Shown here: piece after piece, positions 7,183 through 12,107 of the stretch
Position numbering within the stretch: the stretch's first letter is position 1
How the letters are laid out: each line of letters begins with the position of its first letter
Assembly: GCA_946885605.1 (NCBI GenBank)
Contig: CAMPGR010000119.1
Coordinates: 1 to 12,107, forward strand
Length of the DNA stretch: 12,107 nucleotides
Source: an uncultured Pseudomonadota bacterium
GTDB lineage: Bacteria > Pseudomonadota > Gammaproteobacteria > Burkholderiales > SG8-41
Direction: 5' to 3'
Notes under the pieces: generated by a model
What the model saw: the letters and a program-made list of their open reading frames with translations, nothing else
The model's database searches: none
Told to the model about the DNA's origin: nothing
Position numbers and translations under genes: made by a program

Positions 7183-8367
7183 ATGTCGACTTCCATGCCG
7201 GCGCGATGCATTGCCCACCTCGACATGGACGCGTTCTACGCTTCCGTGGAGTTGCTGCGCTATCCGCAGCTCCGCGGACGGCCGGTCGTAATCGGCGGGC
7301 GGCGTAGCGCGCCGCCGGGCGAAGCGTTTGCGACGCTGCGGCGCTACAGCGGGCGCGGGGTCGTCACCACCGCCACCTACGAAGCGCGCGCCTTCGGCAT
7401 CCATTCCGGCATGGGGCTCATGAAGGCGGCGCGGCTCGCGCCCGACGCGCTGCTCCTTCCCGCGGATTTCGACCGGTATCGCCACTACTCGATGCTCTTC
7501 AAGGACGCGGTGCGCGCGATCGCGCCGCAGATCGAAGACCGCGGCATCGACGAAATCTATATCGAGTTGACGGAGCTCGTCGCTTCCGCCGCCGCTGACG
7601 GTCCACCCGATCCGTGGGCCCGCGCGCGCACGATCGCGCTCGACATCCAGCGTGCGGTGCGCGAGGCGACGGGGCTTTCGTGTTCTCTCGGCATCACGCC
7701 CAACAAGCTGCTGTCGAAGATCGCCTCGGATCTCGAAAAGCCCGCCGGCATTACGGTGATCACCGCCGCCGATATCCCCGCTCGCATCTGGCCGCTCCCG
7801 GTGCGGAAGGTGAACGGCATCGGCCCCAAGGCGGCGGCGCGTCTCGATGCGCTCGGCATCCGTACCATCGGTGAGCTCGCGCGCGCCGATCTCGCGCTTC
7901 TCGTCGCGCAATTCGGCGCGCTCTATGGACGGTGGATGCACGAAGCCGCCCACGGCCGCGACGAGCGACCGGTGGTCACCTATAGCGAGCCGAAATCTAT
8001 CAGCCGGGAGACGACCTTCGAGGTGGATTTGCATCCGGTGCGCGACCGCGAGAAACTTTCGCGCGCTTTCACGGCGCTCTGCACGCGGCTCGCCGCCGAC
8101 CTTGCGCGCAAGGGCTACGCGGGCAGAACGATCGGCATCAAGCTGCGCTACGAAAACTTCCAGACGGTTACCCGCGATCACACGCTGGCGGAACCCACCG
8201 CCGACGGCACGGCGATCCGCCGCGCGGCGCGCGAATGCTTGAAGCGGGTGCCCCTCGACCGGCGCATCCGGTTGCTTGGCGTTCGGGTGGGCGCGCTCTG
8301 CCGGCACGGCGACGAAGCGCTCCATGCGGCTCGCCTCTCGGACGAAATGGCGACGCTGTTCGAGTGA
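7183..8367 (+). CDS. dinB: DNA polymerase IV (Y-family translesion polymerase)
   Basis: This is an error-prone polymerase that copies past damaged bases. The palm/fingers begin with AHLDMDAFYASVE: metal-binding Asp14, and Tyr19 at the steric-gate position. The second catalytic pair is Asp123-Glu124 in GIDEIYIELT, where E. coli has SIDEAYLD. SLGITPNKLLSKIASDLEKP is followed by the thumb helix-hairpin-helix VNGIGPKAAARL (about 210-221) and a little-finger domain. The C-terminus DEMATLF resembles a sliding-clamp binding peptide. Relative to E. coli Pol IV the fingers have a longer loop (about residues 40-57, containing PPGEAF), as I recall for Burkholderia-type DinB. The start at 7183 has only a weak upstream GAGG. 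ATG at 7195 is an alternative four codons in. It follows ppdK by 33 bp. No LexA box was seen nearby, so damage control, if any, is not visible. Confidence 0.94.
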   Translation: MSTSMPARCIAHLDMDAFYASVELLRYPQLRGRPVVIGGRRSAPPGEAFATLRRYSGRGVVTTATYEARAFGIHSGMGLMKAARLAPDALLLPADFDRYRHYSMLFKDAVRAIAPQIEDRGIDEIYIELTELVASAAADGPPDPWARARTIALDIQRAVREATGLSCSLGITPNKLLSKIASDLEKPAGITVITAADIPARIWPLPVRKVNGIGPKAAARLDALGIRTIGELARADLALLVAQFGALYGRWMHEAAHGRDERPVVTYSEPKSISRETTFEVDLHPVRDREKLSRAFTALCTRLAADLARKGYAGRTIGIKLRYENFQTVTRDHTLAEPTADGTAIRRAARECLKRVPLDRRIRLLGVRVGALCRHGDEALHAARLSDEMATLFE

Positions 8368-8406
8368 GACTGGCGATCTGCGCGGCCACCCCGTAAAGTA
8401 GCTGCG

Positions 8407-8445
8407 TACAACCACTACAACTTTTCACTGCGGTCAGGGTCTACG
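8407..8445 (+). promoter_or_regulatory. candidate ECF-sigma-type promoter of the OpgC-like gene
   Basis: The stretch contains CAACTT (8418-8423) as a -35-like element and TCTACGG (from 8440) as a -10-like element, 16 nt apart. Transcription would start about 12 nt before the GTG. The flanking blocks TACAACCACT (8407-8416) and CTACAACTTTT (8415-8425) recur exactly upstream of the coiled-coil gene at 10324-10378. That recurrence between two otherwise unrelated spacers is the main support. The sigma class is inferred from the AAC/TCTA pattern only. Confidence 0.4.
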
Positions 8446-8463
8446 GCTCTCGGAGAGAGGAAT

Positions 8464-9603
8464 GTGACGAGACGGCCCGAACTCGATGCCCTGAGGGGAC
8501 TGATGCTGATCCTCATGGCGATCACCCATGTCCCGACCCGCTACAGCACTTGGTTGAGCCAGCCCTTCGGCTTCGTGTCGGCGGCGGAGGGCTTCGTCTT
8601 CCTTTCGGCATACATGGTGGGCGCGATCTACACGCGCCGCGCACTGGAGAGCGGCGCCGCGGCGATGCGAAAAGCGCTGTGGCGCCGCGCGGGTCTCGTG
8701 TGGTTGTGCCACGTCGGAATGCTGCTCTTTCTCTTCACGCTGATCGCGAAGATCGGGCTGCGCACCGACCGGCGCGCGATCCTGAACCTGATCTCCTTCT
8801 ATCTCGAGGAGCCGATCGATGCGCTGTGGACCGGGCTTCTCATGATCTACAACCCGCCGCTCCTCGACATACTGCCGATGTATGTCGTTTACATGCTCTC
8901 ATCGCCTCTCGCGCTGACGATGGGCTTGAGGCGGAACGGGTGGTACTTCGCGATGGCAGGGAGCCTCACCCTGTGGAGCCTCGCACAGCTGTACCTGATC
9001 CAGCCGATCTACAAAGCGATGATTCATGCGATCGAGCCGAAGATGCCATTCCATCAGACCGGCGCATTCGACCTCTTTGCATGGCAGTTCATTTGGATAC
9101 TGGGCATGTGGATGGGCTCGAAGCGCGAATCGATACCCGAGCAGCGGGCGATACCGGGCTGGGCCATCGCGTTTTCGGTGATCTTTGGGGTCACGTGCCT
9201 CGTCTGGCGGCATGTGGTCGGGCAGGCGCCGTTCGGCACGATGGGCGAGCTCAACATGCTCTTCGACAAGTGGCGGCTCGGCCCGCTGCGCATCCTCAAC
9301 TTCTTCGCGCTGCTCGTCATCGTTATCCGCTTCGGCCCCTACCTGCTGAAGTGGCGCTATCCGGCGCTCGAAACGCTGGGCAGGGCATCGCTCCCGGTCT
9401 TCTGCGCGCACGTCGTGATCGTGCTGCTCGTGCTCTCGATGATGGGAGATCGGATCGGGCAGACGCCGCTGTGGGCCGAGACGCTGCTCCTCGTATCGAC
9501 CCTCTTCGGACTCTACGCAGTGGCGCTCTTCAGCAACCGATTGGACCGCGAGGGAAGGGCGGAGCGGGCGAAGGCCGCCGTCAGCGTACGAACGGGCGGA
9601 TGA
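8464..9603 (+). CDS. OpgC-type integral membrane acyltransferase
   Basis: This is a polytopic inner-membrane protein of 379 aa, with about ten hydrophobic segments. It belongs to the OpgC family (related to acyltransferase 3), whose known members add succinyl groups to periplasmic glucans. Hallmarks are the N-terminal RPELDALRGLMLILMAITH with a conserved His at 22, then SAAEGFVFLSAYMVG and LWTGLLMIYNPPLLDILPMYV. Length matches E. coli OpgC (about 385). The GTG start at 8464 is preceded by GGAGAGAGG. The overlapping ATG at 8462 is immediately followed by TGA and cannot be used. No glucan synthase genes (opgG, opgH) are in the window, so the acceptor could be a different envelope polysaccharide. 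The gene's 3' end overlaps the convergent SGNH hydrolase by 23 bp. It probably starts from the ECF-like promoter just upstream. Confidence 0.85.
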   Translation: MTRRPELDALRGLMLILMAITHVPTRYSTWLSQPFGFVSAAEGFVFLSAYMVGAIYTRRALESGAAAMRKALWRRAGLVWLCHVGMLLFLFTLIAKIGLRTDRRAILNLISFYLEEPIDALWTGLLMIYNPPLLDILPMYVVYMLSSPLALTMGLRRNGWYFAMAGSLTLWSLAQLYLIQPIYKAMIHAIEPKMPFHQTGAFDLFAWQFIWILGMWMGSKRESIPEQRAIPGWAIAFSVIFGVTCLVWRHVVGQAPFGTMGELNMLFDKWRLGPLRILNFFALLVIVIRFGPYLLKWRYPALETLGRASLPVFCAHVVIVLLVLSMMGDRIGQTPLWAETLLLVSTLFGLYAVALFSNRLDREGRAERAKAAVSVRTGG

Positions 9604-10267
9604 CGGTGCGCCAGAGCGCGTAGCCCGCGTCGTTGAGATGCAGCGCGTCTTTGCGGAAGAGCTCGCGCCGGGGAGTGCCGTCCGCGGCGAGCATGGGCGT
9701 GAACACGTCGATGTAATCGACGCGGGGATGCGCTTCGGCATACTGGTGCACGAGCTTGTTGGCCATGCGGGCCCTGCCGATGAGCGCGCGGCGTGCGGGG
9801 CTCGGCTTGATCGAGATGAACGTCACCTTGGTTTCGGGCAGCCGGCTGTGCACGCCATCGGCGAAAGCCTTCACGCGCTGCAACACCTCTTCCGGTGTCG
9901 CCCCTTCAGCGAGGTCGTTGTCGCCCGCATAAAGCATCACGGTGCGCGGGCGGTACTTGATCACCAGCCGGTCGAGGAGCTTCACGCAATCGCTGAGCCG
10001 CGAGCCGCCGAAGCCGCGCTTGATGACCCGCGCATCGGCAAACTCGGTTTCGAGGGTATCCCACAAGCGTATCGACGAGCTGCCGACAAAAAGCACGCCG
10101 CCGGGCTCGGGCCGCTGCTTCAGATCCGCCGCAGCGAAGGTGGCGAGCGCGTCTTCCCACCCGGCCTCGCCGGCCGCCTGCCGGCTCTCCATGGCTAGCG
10201 ACGTTCCGCTGCCGCAGATCGCCGCTGCGCATACCGTCGCTGCACCCAGGAATCGCCGCATCTTCAT
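9581..10267 (-). CDS. exported SGNH/GDSL-family hydrolase
   Basis: This is a predicted periplasmic esterase/acylhydrolase of the SGNH fold, 228 aa. The N-terminal signal sequence is MKMRRFLGAATVCAAA followed by ICGSGTSLAMES, so cleavage is near residue 25. Block I is FVGSSSIRLWDTL (Ser64), block II is GFGGSR (85-90), block III is YAGDNDL (Asn117) and block V is DALHLND (Asp207, His210), so the whole catalytic set is intact. The open frame extends upstream to 10771, but the residues before this Met are not protein-like and antisense to a real gene. ATG 10267 or ATG 10261 is the start; neither has a good ribosome site. It converges on the OpgC-like gene with a 23-bp overlap. An acyltransferase beside a periplasmic deacylase would suit turnover of acyl groups on an envelope glycan, which is inference. 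A lipase or peptidoglycan/glycan esterase role is equally possible. Confidence 0.88.
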   Translation of the reverse strand: MKMRRFLGAATVCAAAICGSGTSLAMESRQAAGEAGWEDALATFAAADLKQRPEPGGVLFVGSSSIRLWDTLETEFADARVIKRGFGGSRLSDCVKLLDRLVIKYRPRTVMLYAGDNDLAEGATPEEVLQRVKAFADGVHSRLPETKVTFISIKPSPARRALIGRARMANKLVHQYAEAHPRVDYIDVFTPMLAADGTPRRELFRKDALHLNDAGYALWRTVIRPFVR

Positions 10268-10432
10268 CGCGAAATGCGAAGGCCCAAACGTTATTGAGGC
10301 GAATCGCGTGTAAGAGTTCCACCTACAACCACTTACGCGGAACTGACGCTCACTTACGCAGACCTTACTACAACTTTTTGCCGGGTGCCAAGCTCTAAAC
10401 GGTAGTCCACCACCACCCTTCGAGGAGGCCCC
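10268..10432. promoter_or_regulatory. divergent control region between the SGNH hydrolase and the coiled-coil protein genes
   Basis: This 165-bp region is dense in repeats. CACTTACGC occurs at 10330-10338 and again at 10351-10359, 21 bp apart, with a further CTTAC at 10364-10368, 11 bp on. AGTTCC (10315-10320) and GGAACT (10339-10344) form an inverted repeat. TACAACCACT (10324-10333) and CTACAACTTTT (10368-10378) match the opgC-like upstream region exactly. CAACTT (10371-10376), 17 nt, TCTAAA (10394-10399) is a candidate ECF-type promoter for the plus-strand gene. The spacing of the CTTAC boxes, close to whole helical turns, suggests a DNA-binding activator or repressor. Confidence 0.4.
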
Positions 10433-10789
10433 GTGAACGCAGCAGAACCGCTCGTGATGGTACTCATGGCACTCGGCATAGCCAGCGCGCAGGCCAGACT
10501 GCCTCCACCCACGCCCGAAGAGCAGGCTGCCGTCGAGAAGAAGAAAGCGGCGCAGCAGGCGCAGCTGGAGAAGGAGAAAAAGCAGCTCGAGGCCGCGCAG
10601 AATCGGGTAGTCGAGCATTACCGCCGCGAGAAGGGGCGTGCGCCTGAAGCGGCCAGCGCACCGGCGGCGGGCGGCCCGCGCCCGGAGAAGGAAGACCTGC
10701 CGAAGTCCGCCAAGGAACTTCCGGGCGGCGTAGGGCCGAACCCCACTCAGCCGCAGAGCGCCGAGGCGCATTCCGGGCAGGCGAAGTAG
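10433..10789 (+). CDS. small exported Lys/Glu-rich coiled-coil protein, function unknown
   Basis: This is a 118-aa protein that I do not recognise. A likely signal peptide occupies about 1-22 (LVMVLMALGIASAQA, cut after AQA). The mature part starts RLPPPTPEEQ, then has a charged helical segment about residues 29-67 rich in K, E, Q and A (EKKKAAQQAQLEKEKKQLE) with coiled-coil character. It ends in a Pro/Gly/Ala-rich, probably disordered tail. There are no cysteines and no enzyme motif. The GTG start follows GAGGAGG with a four-base spacer, one of the best ribosome sites in the window, so it is likely a real and well-translated gene. The upstream region carries the ECF-like promoter also seen before the OpgC-like gene, which hints at a periplasmic stress or envelope role. 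It ends 4 bp from the convergent HxlR gene. Confidence 0.75.
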   Translation: MNAAEPLVMVLMALGIASAQARLPPPTPEEQAAVEKKKAAQQAQLEKEKKQLEAAQNRVVEHYRREKGRAPEAASAPAAGGPRPEKEDLPKSAKELPGGVGPNPTQPQSAEAHSGQAK

Positions 10790-10793
10790 CGCC

Positions 10794-11174
10794 CTAAGGC
10801 CGGGAACGCGGGCGCGAAGCCGCGGGCGGGGCGGATGTCGCGTCCGCCCGCGCCGCGTACTCGCGCTCCACCGCTTCCACCTGCTCCAGCACCGCGAAGA
10901 ATCTCGTCCCGAGCGGGGTGAAGCGGTATTCGACGTGCGGCGGAATCTCCGCGTGCTCGATCTTCTTTAGCACGCCGTAGCGCTGCAGCTTGCGCAGCCG
11001 CTCGTTCAGGACTTTCGCGGAAATGCCCTCGATTGCGCGCTCGAGCTGGCCCGGGCGCACCGTACCGGCGCGCACCTCGCGCAGAATGCGCCACGACCAC
11101 TTGCATCCGAGCACGTCTTCGAGCAGCGCCGTGATCGGATTCCTTCCCGAATTTCTTTTTCGCCTGCGCTCCAT
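10794..11174 (-). CDS. HxlR-family winged-helix transcriptional regulator
   Basis: This is a 126-aa DNA-binding regulator. The HxlR pattern is clear: NPITALLEDVLGCKWSWRIL (helix 1 and the KW motif), PGQLERAIEGISAKVLNERLRKLQRYGVL (winged helix recognition region), then IPPHVEYRFTPLGTRFFAVLEQV. A short Pro/Ala/Arg-rich tail follows. Members act as dimers on direct or inverted repeats, and several sense thiol-reactive compounds through an N-terminal Cys. Here that position is Asn (NPI instead of CPV), and the only Cys in the protein is residue 24 inside GCKW. The open frame extends to 11300, but homology starts at ATG 11174. No good ribosome site precedes it. Instead, a pair of 15-bp direct repeats begins 7 bp upstream. 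It is divergent from the CPVC protein gene, 124 bp apart, which is a typical regulator/target layout. Confidence 0.87.
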   Translation of the reverse strand: MERRRKRNSGRNPITALLEDVLGCKWSWRILREVRAGTVRPGQLERAIEGISAKVLNERLRKLQRYGVLKKIEHAEIPPHVEYRFTPLGTRFFAVLEQVEAVEREYAARADATSAPPAASRPRSRP

Positions 11175-11180
11175 AACTTG

Positions 11181-11214
11181 CACCGTTTTGTGCCTATCCC
11201 ACCGCTTTGTGCCT
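11181..11214. promoter_or_regulatory. tandem 15-bp direct repeat, likely HxlR operator
   Basis: CACCGTTTTGTGCCT (11181-11195) and CACCGCTTTGTGCCT (11200-11214) match at 14 of 15 positions with a 19-bp period. They sit immediately upstream of the HxlR ATG (11174), where a bound protein would block its transcription or translation, and about 85 bp upstream of the divergent gene's ATG. Autoregulation through such repeats is known for HxlR-type regulators. The assignment to this regulator is inferred from position. Confidence 0.5.
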
Positions 11215-11252
11215 GCTTTTTCGCGGTCGCCGCGGCACCGAGAATAATGCCC

Positions 11253-11272
11253 GTGACGCGCGCAAACGTCAC
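11253..11272. repeat. inverted repeat GTGACG-N8-CGTCAC before the CPVC gene
   Basis: GTGACG (11253-11258) and CGTCAC (11267-11272) are exact inverted copies separated by 8 bp. The element lies between a possible -10 (AATAAT, 11243-11248) and the ribosome site of the CPVC protein gene. It could be a dimer operator or a 5' leader hairpin. No convincing -35 accompanies the -10. Confidence 0.3.
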
Positions 11273-11298
11273 GTCTCGGACAACGAAAGGAGATTCTC

Positions 11299-11535
11299 AT
11301 GGCAAGAAAGGCGCTCTTCTATCATGCCGGCTGTCCGGTCTGCGTCGAGGCCGAGCAGCAGGTGGCGAACGCACTGGACCGCACGCGCTACGACGTTGAA
11401 ATCGTCCATCTCGGGCAGCGGAAGGACCGTCTCCAGGAAGCCGAAGCCGCAGGCGTGAAGTCGGTGCCGGCGCTGGTGCTCGATGGCCTGCCGTTCCACA
11501 TCAACTTCGGCGCGGCGCTCTCCGCATTGAAGTAG
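11299..11535 (+). CDS. small thioredoxin/glutaredoxin-like protein with CPVC motif
   Basis: This 78-aa single-domain protein has the thioredoxin-fold core: KALFYHAGCPVCVEAEQQV with redox-active Cys12 and Cys15, a middle strand YDVEIVHLG, and SVPALVLDG with the cis-proline (Pro57). There is no signal peptide, so it should act in the cytosol, reducing disulfides or serving as a thiol partner for a specific protein. CPVC is unlike the CPYC of classical glutaredoxins, and no clear glutathione-binding signature is seen, so I do not assign a gene name. The ATG follows AAAGGAG with a six-base spacer. It is divergent from the HxlR regulator and is the probable regulated gene. Confidence 0.85.
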   Translation: MARKALFYHAGCPVCVEAEQQVANALDRTRYDVEIVHLGQRKDRLQEAEAAGVKSVPALVLDGLPFHINFGAALSALK

Positions 11536-11546
11536 GCAGTGCGCTC

Positions 11547-11574
11547 TCCCGGGGCGAGTGAGACGGTCCCGGGA
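11547..11574 (+). terminator. possible hairpin terminator after the CPVC gene
   Basis: TCCCGGG (11547-11553) pairs with CCCGGGA (11568-11574) across a 14-nt loop, 12 bp after the stop codon of the thioredoxin-like gene. No T run follows, so this is not a classical intrinsic terminator. It may be an mRNA 3' hairpin only. Confidence 0.25.
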
Positions 11575-11598
11575 AGGGGTGACGGGCGGTGGGTGAGG

Positions 11599-11617
11599 TA
11601 AAATGGCGCGCCATTTT
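11599..11617 (+). promoter_or_regulatory. perfect 18-bp palindrome overlapping a likely -10 element
   Basis: AAAATGGCGCGCCATTTT (11600-11617) is a perfect palindrome. Its left edge together with T11599 gives TAAAAT, a good sigma-70 -10 hexamer, about 42 bp before the ATG of the dehydrogenase gene. The -35 is poor: GTGACG at 11579-11584 is only 14 nt away. A repressor bound to the palindrome would cover the transcription start, so this is a candidate operator/promoter. Confidence 0.45.
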
Positions 11618-11640
11618 GAGCTTCGCCGGATACCGCATTC

Positions 11641-12107
11641 ATGCCCGTCGCCCTGGTTTCCAAGCAGTTTGTCGCGCACTTCGGCGAAGAACTGAAGAAC
11701 GTCGCCGCGTGCTGCGGCAAGCCCCTTTCCCTGATGACGCTGCCGGAGGACGGCACGCGGCTCGCGCGCGCCGACTGCGAGCGCATCGACTGCATCTTCC
11801 TCGACCGCGACATGCGCTTCATCGATCCGGTCTACGCCGCCTACAAGGATGCGTTGCACGCGGCGTCGAACGTCAAGTGGATTCACTACACGAGCTCCGG
11901 CATCGGGCAGCAGTACCTGGCGGCGGAGCTCGACGCGCGCGGGGTGACGCTCACGAGCTCCACAGGGTCGAATGCCGAGCCCGTCGCGCAGACCGGGTTC
12001 ACCGGGCTCCTCATGCTCGCGCGCGGCTTCACGACTTACCTCCAGGGGCAGCACCGCCACGAATGGCGGCCGTTGCGCGGCGTGGCGCTTCCTGACGATC
12101 TGCGCGG
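11641..12107 (+). CDS. D-isomer-specific 2-hydroxyacid dehydrogenase, N-terminal part (runs off the window)
   Basis: An open frame from ATG 11641 gives 155 complete codons to the window edge without a stop. The part seen is the N-terminal catalytic half of a D-2-hydroxyacid dehydrogenase. NVKWIHYTSSGIGQQYLAAE (about 79-98) corresponds to the family's substrate-binding GxGxD-like turn. ARGVTLTSSTGSNAEPVAQTGFTGLLMLARG corresponds to the conserved rgi-vtn--g-na--vAE--l-lll--aR segment. The NAD-binding Rossmann motif and catalytic Arg/Glu/His lie beyond the window. The usual vAE reads VAQ here. These enzymes reduce 2-oxoacids or oxidise D-2-hydroxyacids with NAD(P). The substrate cannot be told. 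The probable promoter is the palindrome-linked -10 just upstream. Confidence 0.83.
   Translation, partial: MPVALVSKQFVAHFGEELKNVAACCGKPLSLMTLPEDGTRLARADCERIDCIFLDRDMRFIDPVYAAYKDALHAASNVKWIHYTSSGIGQQYLAAELDARGVTLTSSTGSNAEPVAQTGFTGLLMLARGFTTYLQGQHRHEWRPLRGVALPDDLR

Noticed and set aside
6841..8415. Minus-strand 524-codon open frame opposite dinB and the end of ppdK
   Set aside because: It spans two genuine plus-strand genes and has the same low-information composition as the other shadows.
10268..10771. Long N-terminal extension of the SGNH hydrolase frame
   Set aside because: It has no homology-like features, lies antisense to the coiled-coil gene and passes through the divergent control region. 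A clear signal peptide starts at 10267.
11589..12095. Plus-strand 168-codon open frame over the dehydrogenase
   Set aside because: It lacks family motifs. The frame from ATG 11641 encodes recognisable D-2-hydroxyacid dehydrogenase sequence.

Overview
The window is GC-rich bacterial chromosomal DNA, most like a betaproteobacterium of Burkholderiales type. The indications are a Bug-family (TctC) periplasmic binding protein, a Burkholderia-like long DinB, an OpgC-type membrane acyltransferase and strongly GC3-biased codon use, which produces very long shadow ORFs on the opposite strands. No tRNA, rRNA, CRISPR array, insertion sequence or prophage feature was seen. Taxonomy is inferred from remembered family resemblance, not from a search.

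Left part (1-4115): the last codons of a possible membrane protein on the plus strand converge on a minus-strand FtsH-like AAA+ zinc protease, best started at a TTG with a strong Shine-Dalgarno. A 285-bp spacer rich in inverted repeats follows. Next is a minus-strand pair, probably one operon: a Bug-type periplasmic solute-binding protein and, 28 bp downstream, an alpha/beta hydrolase whose expected catalytic His position carries Glu.

Middle (4116-8367): a 235-bp divergent spacer leads on the plus strand to pyruvate phosphate dikinase (932 aa with a basic N-terminal extension). DNA polymerase IV follows 33 bp later. These supply PEP/pyruvate interconversion and translesion synthesis.

Right-centre (8368-10789): an OpgC-type integral membrane acyltransferase (plus) overlaps tail-to-tail by 23 bp with an exported SGNH/GDSL hydrolase (minus). 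A divergent 165-bp control region separates the hydrolase from a small exported coiled-coil protein (plus). The upstream regions of the acyltransferase and the small protein share two exact short sequence blocks. One block has the form of an extracytoplasmic-function sigma promoter (CAACTT, 16-17 nt, TCTA). This suggests a small cell-envelope regulon and is the most interesting regulatory signal here.

Right end (10794-12107): an HxlR-family regulator (minus) is divergent from a small CPVC thioredoxin/glutaredoxin-like protein (plus). The space between them holds a 15-bp direct repeat touching the regulator's start region, which looks like an autoregulatory operator. The window ends inside a D-2-hydroxyacid dehydrogenase gene, preceded by a perfect 18-bp palindrome over its likely -10 element.

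I found no clearly new multi-gene system. The notable items are regulatory sequence patterns and unusual residues in otherwise familiar families.
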